Position numbers and translations under genes: made by a program. Positions 7,952 to 15,385 of a stretch of 32,958 nt of DNA are shown here, one piece after another. The stretch spans positions 1 to 32,958 of the forward strand of contig CAJCCO010000007.1 of the NCBI GenBank assembly GCA_903960915.1. The letters are read 5' to 3'. This DNA comes from an uncultured beta proteobacterium (GTDB lineage Bacteria; Pseudomonadota; Gammaproteobacteria; Burkholderiales; Burkholderiaceae_C). How positions within the stretch are numbered: position 1 is the first letter of the stretch; every line of letters begins with the position of its first letter. Below the pieces are notes generated by a model, which searched no databases, had not been told where the DNA came from, and worked only from the letters and a program-made list of their open reading frames with translations.

Positions 7952-10819
7952 TTGTTCCTCCAGCTCACCCCCTACCAGTCCCAATACAAAGCGTGGCTTC
8001 TGTCACGCCGAATGGGCGCTGACTCGGCCGACCTACTTGCGTCCACACTGGTAGACGCCCAGGTGGACCTGAACCCGCATCAGGTTGAAGCAGCGCTGTT
8101 CGCCTTCCAGAGCCCTTTGTCCAAGGGTGTCATCCTGGCGGACGAAGTGGGTTTGGGCAAGACCATCGAAGCCGGGCTGGTCATTGCCCAGCGCTGGGCC
8201 GAGCGCAAGCGCCGAATCCTCATCATCACCCCTGCCAATTTGCGCAAGCAGTGGCACCAAGAGCTGCAAGACAAGTTCAGCCTGCAAGCGCTGATCCTGG
8301 AGGCTAAAAGTTACAAAGAGCTCGTCAAAGGTGGCAACAAGCAACCCTTTGACCAAGACAGCCGCGTGCTCATCTGCTCTTACCAGTTCGCCAAGACCAA
8401 GGCCGACGACCTGCGCCGCGTGCCTTGGGACTTGGTGGTGATGGACGAAGCCCACCGCCTGCGCAACGTTTACAAACCCAGCAACGTTATAGGCAAAGCC
8501 CTTAAAGACGCGTTGGCCCACGCCTTTAAGGTGTTGCTCACCGCCACGCCCCTGCAAAACTCGCTGCTGGAGTTGTATGGATTGGTCAGCTTGGTGGATG
8601 AACGCGTGTTTGGAGACCTGCCTAGTTTTAGGGACCAATTTGGCGCGCTGGGCAACCCCGACACGGTGGCCAAACTGCGCGCTCGCATGCAATCCGTGTG
8701 CATGCGCACCTTGCGCCGACAGGTGCTACCCTATATCTCGTACACCCGGCGTATCCCCATGGTGGAGCAGTTCACCCCGTCGCAAGACGAACAGGTGCTG
8801 CGCGATATGGTGGCCGACTACCTGCGCCGTCCGGCGCTCAACGCGCTGCCTGCTGGGCAGCGGCAACTCATCTCGTTGGTGTTGTGGAAGCTGCTGGCCT
8901 CCAGCAGCTACGCCATCGGCGGCGCGCTAGGCACCATGGCGCAGCGCCTGCAAGACAAGCTGGGTGCGGAATCCAGCGACAAGTCTGAGGGCGAGCTGGC
9001 TGACACGCTGGACCAAGACTATGAATCTTTGTCCGAGACCGAAGACGAGTGGTCAGAGCAAGACGGCGAGGCACCCGCCGCACCCCTGGCCAGTGTGGCC
9101 GATGAGATTGCCGAGCTGCGCGAGTTCCAGCGCCTGGCCACCACCATTAGAGACAATGCCAAAGGCCAAGCGCTGCTGATAGCGCTGGGCAAAGCCTTTG
9201 CCGAGCTGGATAAACTGGGGGCCAACAAAAAGGCGCTCATCTTTACCGAATCCCGCCGCACGCAAGACTACTTGCTAGGGCTGCTGGAGCAAAGTTCGTA
9301 TGCAGGCCAAACCGTCCTGTTCAATGGCACCAACACCAGCGAACAATCCAGCCATATTTACCACGCATGGCTGCAGCGGCACGCTGGCACCGATCGCATC
9401 ACCGGCTCACGCACGGCAGACACCCGCGCCGCACTGGTAGAGCACTTTAGGGATTCGGCCCAGATCATGATCGCCACCGAGGCCGGGGCGGAAGGCATCA
9501 ACCTGCAGTTTTGCTCGCTGGTCATCAACTACGACCTGCCCTGGAACCCCCAGCGAATTGAGCAGCGCATTGGCCGCTGCCACCGCTATGGCCAAAAGCA
9601 CGACGTGGTGGTGGTCAACTTCATCGACCATAGCAACCCGGCAGACAAGCGCGTGTATGAGCTGCTGGCGCAAAAATTTCAGCTATTTGAAGGCGTGTTT
9701 GGTGCCAGCGACGAAGTGCTGGGCACCATTGGCAGTGGTGTGGACTTTGAGCGCCGCATTGCCGAGATCTACCAAACCTGCCGCAACCCACAGGAGATAG
9801 AAACGTCATTCCAGCAACTACAGCTAGACCTGTCGGGCGAAATCAACGCTGCCATGCTCAAAACCCGGCAACTATTGCTGGAAAACTTTGACGAAGCGGT
9901 GCAAGACAAGCTCAAAACCCGTCAGACAAGCAGCACCAGCGCCCGCAGCCGCTACGAGCGCCTGCTGATGGACCTGACCCAAGCCGAGCTTAACGGCTAC
10001 GCCGAGTTTGATAACGATGGCTTTACCCTGGCGCAAACACCACCCGGTGTACAACCATCGGATGCCCCACCTGGCCGCTACGAGCTGCCACGGCGCAGTG
10101 GCGAATCTCACCTGTACCGCACCGGCCACCCGCTGGCCCAAGTCCTGATAGCCCAGGCCAAAGACCGCCAGCTACCCCTGGCCAAAGTGCGCTTTAGCTA
10201 CGACAGCTATGGCGCCAAGGTGTCAACCCTGCAGGCACTGGGCGGCCAAAGTGGCTGGCTGGCTTTGAGCGTGCTGTCGGTAGACGCGCTGGGCATGGTG
10301 GAAGACTACCTGCTGCTGGCAGGCACAACCCAGGCCGGCGAAGTCTTGCATGAGGAAGATGCCGAAAAACTGTTGCGCCTGCCTGCGCAGGTGCTGGAAG
10401 ATGACTTGTTCATGAGCCCCCCCAGCGGGCTAGCCGATGAAATCGTGCGGCTGGAAAAGCAGCACATTGTGGCCGTCAACACCCGCAACCTGGGCTACTT
10501 TGATACCGAGGTCCAAAAACTCGACGCCTGGGCCGACGACCTGAAAGTGGGCCTGGAAAACGAAGTGAAAGAGCTGGACCGAGAAATCAAAGACGTGCGG
10601 CGCACCGCCACCGTGGCTGCCACGCTGGAAGAAAAATTGCATTGGCAAAAGCACCAGCGCGAACTGGAAGACAAACGCAATCAGTTACGGCGCAAGATAT
10701 TTGACCGGCAGGATGAGATTGATGGGCAGCGCAACAAGCTCATTGAAGAGCTCGAAGCTGGACTGTCCAGGCATGTCGAGAGAAAAAAAGTGTTTACGAT
10801 CCAATGGTGTCTTGACTGA
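7952..10819 (+). CDS. SNF2-type DEAD/DEAH-box helicase of a defence operon
   Basis: A 955-residue superfamily 2 helicase/translocase. Visible motifs: Walker A in ADEVGLGKT (about 63-71), DEAH at 165-168, TATP at 197-200, and motifs V/VI in ATEAGAEGINLQF and QRIGRCHRYGQ (about 510-550), which has the SNF2/RapA character. An acidic insert rich in Asp/Glu/Ser (about 340-380) separates the two lobes. The C-terminal third has a coiled-coil-like segment (LDREIKDVRRTA, KHQRELEDKRNQLRR). Proteins of this type accompany restriction or DISARM-like loci; here it leads the operon. The start is a TTG at 7952: an in-frame stop lies at 7922, and the conserved opening FLQLTPYQSQY begins there. The next ATG is residue 21. 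Its role with the restriction genes is inferred. Confidence 0.88.
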   Translation: MFLQLTPYQSQYKAWLLSRRMGADSADLLASTLVDAQVDLNPHQVEAALFAFQSPLSKGVILADEVGLGKTIEAGLVIAQRWAERKRRILIITPANLRKQWHQELQDKFSLQALILEAKSYKELVKGGNKQPFDQDSRVLICSYQFAKTKADDLRRVPWDLVVMDEAHRLRNVYKPSNVIGKALKDALAHAFKVLLTATPLQNSLLELYGLVSLVDERVFGDLPSFRDQFGALGNPDTVAKLRARMQSVCMRTLRRQVLPYISYTRRIPMVEQFTPSQDEQVLRDMVADYLRRPALNALPAGQRQLISLVLWKLLASSSYAIGGALGTMAQRLQDKLGAESSDKSEGELADTLDQDYESLSETEDEWSEQDGEAPAAPLASVADEIAELREFQRLATTIRDNAKGQALLIALGKAFAELDKLGANKKALIFTESRRTQDYLLGLLEQSSYAGQTVLFNGTNTSEQSSHIYHAWLQRHAGTDRITGSRTADTRAALVEHFRDSAQIMIATEAGAEGINLQFCSLVINYDLPWNPQRIEQRIGRCHRYGQKHDVVVVNFIDHSNPADKRVYELLAQKFQLFEGVFGASDEVLGTIGSGVDFERRIAEIYQTCRNPQEIETSFQQLQLDLSGEINAAMLKTRQLLLENFDEAVQDKLKTRQTSSTSARSRYERLLMDLTQAELNGYAEFDNDGFTLAQTPPGVQPSDAPPGRYELPRRSGESHLYRTGHPLAQVLIAQAKDRQLPLAKVRFSYDSYGAKVSTLQALGGQSGWLALSVLSVDALGMVEDYLLLAGTTQAGEVLHEEDAEKLLRLPAQVLEDDLFMSPPSGLADEIVRLEKQHIVAVNTRNLGYFDTEVQKLDAWADDLKVGLENEVKELDREIKDVRRTATVAATLEEKLHWQKHQRELEDKRNQLRRKIFDRQDEIDGQRNKLIEELEAGLSRHVERKKVFTIQWCLD

Positions 10820-10874
10820 AAAATAAAAGAGGCCAACAAGCCCATCAGTCTGCCGATCAACAAGGGAGTTTCAA

Positions 10875-11744
10875 GTGAGTACAAAACAGATAACACCGGT
10901 TACCGCCGGATTCGAATCGCTGAAGCAAACCAACGAGCACAACGCTGAATACTGGCGTGCCCGTGACTTGCAGCCTCTGCTGGGTTACGCCCAGTGGCGC
11001 CGGTTTGAGCAGGCGGTAGAACGTGCCATGACCTCATGCGATGCATCAGGCAACCAGGCAGCGCATCACTTTGCCGGCGCCGGCAAACCGATCGTGGGGG
11101 GTAAAGGTGCCGTGCAAGTGGTTGACGACTACCACCTCTCCCGCTTCGCCTGCTACCTCATTGCCCAAAACGGCGATCCACGCAAGCCTGAAATTGCCCA
11201 CGCACAGCAATACTTTGCCATCCAAACCCGTCGCCAGGAGCTGAGCGACCAGGCGGTGGCAGATGTGGAACGGCTTGGGCTGCGAAAGCAGACGGCGGAA
11301 GAGTTCAAAGCCCTGTCCGGTGCAGCACAAGACGCAGGTGTGCAGAGCAAGATGTTTGGCGTCTTTCATGACGCGGGTTACAAAGGCCTGTATGGCGGCT
11401 TGGGCCGCGACGCCATCAAACAACGCAAAACCATTGCCGACAAAGACAACCTGCTCGACCGCATGAATGCCACCGAACTGGCCGCCAACCAGTTCCGCAT
11501 GACACAAACCCGCGACAAACTGGCGCGCGGTGTTAACAGCCAGTCCCAAGCCATCCAGACGCATGAGCAAGTGGGCAAAGAAGTGCGTGACGCCATCAAA
11601 CGCATCGGCGGTACCTTGCCGGAAAACATTCCACCGGCCGAGCACATAAAAGAAGTTGAAAAACGGATTAAAACCGCGACGCCCAAATTGACGCTAGACG
11701 ACCGCGACGCCAATGGCTTGCTGGGTGGGAAGACCAAATCATGA
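10875..11744 (+). CDS. dinD: DNA damage-inducible protein D (DinD-like)
   Basis: A 289-residue DinD-family protein. The N-terminal half (AEYWRARDLQPLLGYAQWRRFEQAVERA, HHFAGAGKPI, VDDYHLSRFACYLIAQNGDPRKPEIAHAQQYFA) is the BRO-N-like DinD domain. The C-terminal half contains the DinD signature GYKGLYGG and LDRMNATELAANQFR. E. coli DinD is LexA-regulated and inhibits RecA filament activity. Here it sits inside a defence operon, 55 bp after the helicase gene, with no CTG-N10-CAG LexA-type box visible in the gap, suggesting operon-driven rather than SOS-driven expression (inference). The start is GTG at 10875, preceded by AAGGGA at about 8 nt. Its stop codon overlaps the next ATG (ATGA). Confidence 0.9.
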   Translation: MSTKQITPVTAGFESLKQTNEHNAEYWRARDLQPLLGYAQWRRFEQAVERAMTSCDASGNQAAHHFAGAGKPIVGGKGAVQVVDDYHLSRFACYLIAQNGDPRKPEIAHAQQYFAIQTRRQELSDQAVADVERLGLRKQTAEEFKALSGAAQDAGVQSKMFGVFHDAGYKGLYGGLGRDAIKQRKTIADKDNLLDRMNATELAANQFRMTQTRDKLARGVNSQSQAIQTHEQVGKEVRDAIKRIGGTLPENIPPAEHIKEVEKRIKTATPKLTLDDRDANGLLGGKTKS

Positions 11745-11845
11745 CCGAACCCACCATCACCTGGCCCGACTGCAAAACAGAAATCAAAACCAACGAGTCG
11801 CTTTATGTTCTGCAGTGTTTAATTTGTATTTGGGTGTTGAGATGA
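11741..11845 (+). pseudogene. 34-codon remnant of a DUF2130-type gene
   Basis: An ATG overlapping the dinD stop (ATGA at 11741-11744) opens a 34-codon frame. Its first 21 residues, MTEPTITWPDCKTEIKTNES plus L, resemble the N-terminus of DUF2130 proteins as I recall them (typically M-x-EPTITCPxCKTEIKLTESLAAPL). The first zinc-ribbon-like Cys is replaced by Trp. After about base 11803 the similarity ends and the composition turns AT-rich. The frame ends in a TGA that overlaps the AIPR start (ATGA at 11842-11845). I read it as the stub of a DUF2130 gene whose body was replaced by the AIPR gene. It may still be translated and couple dinD to AIPR translation. The DUF2130 match is from memory. Confidence 0.65.
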
Positions 11846-13530
11846 AAGAAGAAGAGTTCAGTCTGATTAAACAGAGGTTGCAGACCTACGTACCGTTTCT
11901 ACCGACTTTACTTCCGCCGGTCCCCCTAGGTGATGGTGCCGCGACAAAGAATACCGCGCGGGCGTTATCAGCGTATACGCTTGAAAAAATGTTTGGACTG
12001 ACTCCGAAAGTTGCAGCCGAATCGGTTACCGATGATTTTGGTGATCAGGGCATCGATGCTGTTTATTACCACCAAGCGGACAGGACCCTTTATCTTATTC
12101 AATCCAAACTCAAGCTAAAAGATGGGTTTATCCAAGAGGATGTTCAGCCATTTATTGTTGGAGTTCGGTTGCTACTGTCGGAACTTGATTTCGCTAAGTT
12201 TAATAAGAACTTTCAGGCACGAAATTCTGAATTGGATCAAGCACTTAATGATTGCCTGGCAATTAAGCTAATTTTGTCATTTACTGGCGGGCCAACCACT
12301 GGGCCGGTAAAAACACAGATTCAACAAATGTTGATTGATAAATCGAACCTTGATGAACGGCTGTCGAATCAATGGATCGAATATGGGCCTGACGATATCT
12401 ATTCTGATTTACTTCTTGAAAAAGCCCAGCCACCAGTGGATAAAACCTTAGTGCTATATGGCGGCATAAAATTTGATCAGTCCCGCGCTGCGTACTACGG
12501 CACCGCTCGACTTGCTGATTTGGCAGATTGGTACACAAAGGAAGGAAAAAAAATTCTTGAAAAGAACATTCGATTCTCTTTGGGCGCAAACAAAACTACC
12601 GTCAACAGTGCTATTTACGAGACACTAAAAAATAAACCGTCAAACTTTTTTTTCCTTAATAACGGCGTTACTCTGCTAGCGCGTGAAATTCAACCCATGC
12701 GTGGGAGCACTTCAATTCGAAAATATGGATTGAAGGCGGTCTCCATCATCAATGGAGCACAAACAGTCGCAACTGCTAGTAGTTATTTTTCGGCAAATCA
12801 AGATGCAGATCGCGATTTGGCGCGGGTGATGGTTACTTTGATCAAGGTCGATGCAAAGGATGAATTTAGCATTGCCGTGACCAAGGCACGCAACAATCAA
12901 AATCCAGTTGCTCCAAGTGTTTTTGCTGCGTTGGACTCAGCCCAGGAAACACTGCACCGATCCATGGCGTTAATGGGGTGGGAGTATTACTACCGTGCAG
13001 AGATTGCAGAAGGTTTTCCATCCGCCAAGAGTTTGAGAATCGATGAGGTCAGCGAGGCGTTGGCGCTTTTTCATCCAAATCCCAACATGCCGTTGCTATT
13101 GAAGACAGAGCCTTCCCGTCTTCGGACATTCGGGACATCAGAGTACAAATTTCTTTTTTCGCTAGAAAACTTGTCAGCACGAAAGTCAATCATCGCATCG
13201 TTGTACGTCAAAGATATATTGGCGCGAATTGATAGAGAAGCAAGTCATTCCAATAATAGCCTCAGTGAGCGCGCAATTTATCGTCATGGAAAATATGCGA
13301 TAACTTGGATTCTTTGCTCCTGTAATCACGAATGGCTTAATGCCGAGGAAATTCCAACCATGGTGCAAATCGCGTCGACCGTTGATACGCAGTTTGACTC
13401 ATTAAGACAATTGGCAGTCGAGAAGGCCGAGTCGTTAATTATTGAAAAGGGGCCGCTTGCATTCTTCAGAAATGCGACCGATAGCAAACCCTACATTGCG
13501 GCGGTTAAGGCGCAGTTCACTGAAGCTTGA
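11842..13530 (+). CDS. AIPR-family (abortive infection phage resistance) protein
   Basis: A 562-residue protein of the AIPR family, associated with abortive phage infection. The family core is visible at about 265-320: FFFLNNGVTLLAREI and KAVSIINGAQTVATASSY. Near the N-terminus, DDFGDQGIDAVYYH then LYLIQSK gives Asp72 and Gln87-x-Lys89, a pattern like the PD-(D/E)XK fold in its Mrr-type Q-x-K form, so a nuclease activity is possible (inference). The DNA is clearly AT-richer than its neighbours: sample lines count about 35-53% GC against about 60%. This, with the truncated ORF before it, marks it as a separate acquisition. The ATG at 11842 is used; an in-frame ATG at 11713 would overlap dinD. 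The stop lies 8 bp before the mod ATG. Confidence 0.85.
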   Translation: MKEEEFSLIKQRLQTYVPFLPTLLPPVPLGDGAATKNTARALSAYTLEKMFGLTPKVAAESVTDDFGDQGIDAVYYHQADRTLYLIQSKLKLKDGFIQEDVQPFIVGVRLLLSELDFAKFNKNFQARNSELDQALNDCLAIKLILSFTGGPTTGPVKTQIQQMLIDKSNLDERLSNQWIEYGPDDIYSDLLLEKAQPPVDKTLVLYGGIKFDQSRAAYYGTARLADLADWYTKEGKKILEKNIRFSLGANKTTVNSAIYETLKNKPSNFFFLNNGVTLLAREIQPMRGSTSIRKYGLKAVSIINGAQTVATASSYFSANQDADRDLARVMVTLIKVDAKDEFSIAVTKARNNQNPVAPSVFAALDSAQETLHRSMALMGWEYYYRAEIAEGFPSAKSLRIDEVSEALALFHPNPNMPLLLKTEPSRLRTFGTSEYKFLFSLENLSARKSIIASLYVKDILARIDREASHSNNSLSERAIYRHGKYAITWILCSCNHEWLNAEEIPTMVQIASTVDTQFDSLRQLAVEKAESLIIEKGPLAFFRNATDSKPYIAAVKAQFTEA

Positions 13531-13538
13531 AAAATAAT

Positions 13539-15218
13539 ATGGCAATACAAAAACTAGAACTAACCTGGATCGGCAAAGACCAGCGGCCACGGCTGGAGCC
13601 GCGCATTTTGCTGGAAGACCCCAAGCGTAGTTACCACGCGAAGCAACGGGTGACGGACAAGGACCTGTTTGACAACAGGCTGATCAAGGGCGACAACCTG
13701 CTGGCGCTGAAAGCGCTGGAGGCGGAGTATGCGGGCAAGGTGAAGTGTGTGTTCATTGATCCGCCGTACAACACCGGCAGCGCGTTCACGCATTACGACG
13801 ACGGGCTTGAGCATTCGATCTGGCTGGGGCTGATGCGGGATCGGCTAGAGATTATTCGCCGTTTGCTGGCTGACGATGGCTCACTGTGGATCACGATTGA
13901 CGACAACGAGGCGCACTACCTTAAGGTGCTGTGTGACGAGATCTTTGGCCGTCGAAATTTTGTAGCTTCAATTGCCTGGGAGAAGGATCAAGCAAGACAC
14001 AACGATGCAGTGATCTCTGGCGCCCACGATCAGGTTCTTTTGTACGCAAAGGATCAGTCAATTTGGAAACGTATTCGAAATCTACTTCCGCGCGAAGCGG
14101 ACGGTAATGCTCGGTACAAGAATCCAGACAACGATCCGCGGGGGCCTTGGTTACAAGGAGCTTGTAGTACGGCCAAGAGTGGCTCGGAAAAGAATAGATT
14201 CCCGGTGGTGTTGCCATCAGGTCGTCCAATACAACCACCGCCTGGAAATTATTGGCGCTACGCTGAAGAAACGCTGAAGCAAGCGCAACTTGATAACCGC
14301 GTTTACTACGGAAAAAATGGTGACAGGTTACCTATCATTAAGAGCTATCTTTCTGAGGTCCAGGATGGATTTGTTCCAAAGACGCTTTGGTTGGCGTCTG
14401 AGGTCGGTTCCAACCAATCTGCCAAAAGAGATCACCTTAGGAAGCTACTGGGGGGTATTGAGCCTTTTTCGACACCCAAGCCAGAAGGGCTGATCCATCG
14501 CGCATTGCATATTTCCACCAACCCTGGCGACCTCGTCCTAGACTCCTTCGCCGGTTCCGGCACCACCGGTGCCGTCGCCCACAAAATGGGTCGCCGCTGG
14601 ATCATGGTGGAGCTGGGCGAGCATTGCCACACGCACATCGTGCCGCGCCTGCAAAAAGTCATCGATGGGCAAGACCCCGGCGGTGTCACTCAGGCCACAG
14701 GGTGGTCGGGTGGCGGTGGTTTTCGCTATTACGAATTGGCACCCACGCTGCTGTCCACCGACCGCTGGGGCAATCTGGTTATCAACCCTGAGTACGACGC
14801 GGGCATGTTGTCGGCCGCCATGTGCAAGCTGGAGGGTTTTAGCTACGCACCGTCTGAGACGGTGTGGTGGCAGCAAGGGCGCAGCAGCGAGAATGACTTT
14901 ATCTATGTCACCACCCAAACGCTGGGGCCTGAACAACTGGAGGCACTGAGCCACGAGGTGGGCACCGACCCCAACGACCCGCGCAGCCTGCTGGTGTGCT
15001 GCGGTGCCTACCGGGGCCTTGGCTCGGGTAATGGCGCCGCGCAAGCCGCCCAGCGCTGGCCTAACCTCACGCTCAAGAAAATCCCCAAGATGGTGAAAGA
15101 CCGCTGCGAGTGGGGCCATGACGACTACAGCCTGAACGTGGCCAACCTGCCCATGGCGCAAAAGGTGGCCGAGGTATTGCCGCCGCAAGACGATTTGTTC
15201 AGTGGAGGTGCGGCGTGA
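13539..15218 (+). CDS. mod: Type III site-specific adenine DNA methyltransferase (Mod)
   Basis: A 559-residue N6-adenine methyltransferase of the beta class: catalytic motif IV DPPYNTG at residues 74-80 precedes the SAM-binding motif I DSFAGSGTTG at 335-344. It begins with MAIQKLELTWIGKD, typical of Mod subunits, and pairs with res to recognise a short asymmetric site; methylation of one strand protects host DNA. Residues from about 140 to 325 form the target-recognition region and use AT-richer DNA (hand counts 40-52% GC per 60-bp line) than the flanking motifs (about 60%), suggesting specificity-domain exchange. The ATG at 13539 is chosen; a TTG at 13527 overlapping the AIPR stop is an alternative. 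The final stop overlaps the next ATG. Confidence 0.92.
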   Translation: MAIQKLELTWIGKDQRPRLEPRILLEDPKRSYHAKQRVTDKDLFDNRLIKGDNLLALKALEAEYAGKVKCVFIDPPYNTGSAFTHYDDGLEHSIWLGLMRDRLEIIRRLLADDGSLWITIDDNEAHYLKVLCDEIFGRRNFVASIAWEKDQARHNDAVISGAHDQVLLYAKDQSIWKRIRNLLPREADGNARYKNPDNDPRGPWLQGACSTAKSGSEKNRFPVVLPSGRPIQPPPGNYWRYAEETLKQAQLDNRVYYGKNGDRLPIIKSYLSEVQDGFVPKTLWLASEVGSNQSAKRDHLRKLLGGIEPFSTPKPEGLIHRALHISTNPGDLVLDSFAGSGTTGAVAHKMGRRWIMVELGEHCHTHIVPRLQKVIDGQDPGGVTQATGWSGGGGFRYYELAPTLLSTDRWGNLVINPEYDAGMLSAAMCKLEGFSYAPSETVWWQQGRSSENDFIYVTTQTLGPEQLEALSHEVGTDPNDPRSLLVCCGAYRGLGSGNGAAQAAQRWPNLTLKKIPKMVKDRCEWGHDDYSLNVANLPMAQKVAEVLPPQDDLFSGGAA

Positions 15219-15385
15219 TGGCCGCGTTGCTTGAGAGGCATGTGTTTTCCGATGGCGAATTGAACCCGGACGCAACTATCCGGAAATTCCGGACAGTTGC
15301 CCGGAAAGGCGCATGCCGTTTGAAAAGTCTGGGGGCGCACCGCAAAGTTCAAGCTACAACTAAAAACATAAAGGGAGCATCGTGA
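15218..15385 (+). pseudogene. 55-codon ORF between mod and res, probable RhuM-type remnant
   Basis: The frame opens with an ATG overlapping the mod stop (TGATG, 15216-15220) and closes with a TGA overlapping the res start (GTGA, 15382-15385), so it fits exactly between the two subunits. The sequence LLERHVFSDGELNPDATIRK followed by FRTVA resembles an internal part of virulence RhuM-family proteins as I remember them (H-I-x-x-I-F-x-x-G-E-L-x-x-x-x-T-V-x-x-F-x-T-V). The family's N-terminal helix-turn-helix is missing and the downstream HYNLD region is lost, the tail being basic and unrelated. I interpret it as the collapsed remnant of a RhuM-like gene that still couples translation of mod and res. 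A functional micro-protein cannot be excluded. Confidence 0.5.

Noticed and set aside
10820..10874. Possible LexA box before dinD
   Set aside because: No CTG-N10-CAG arrangement is present in the gap, so SOS control of dinD is not supported.
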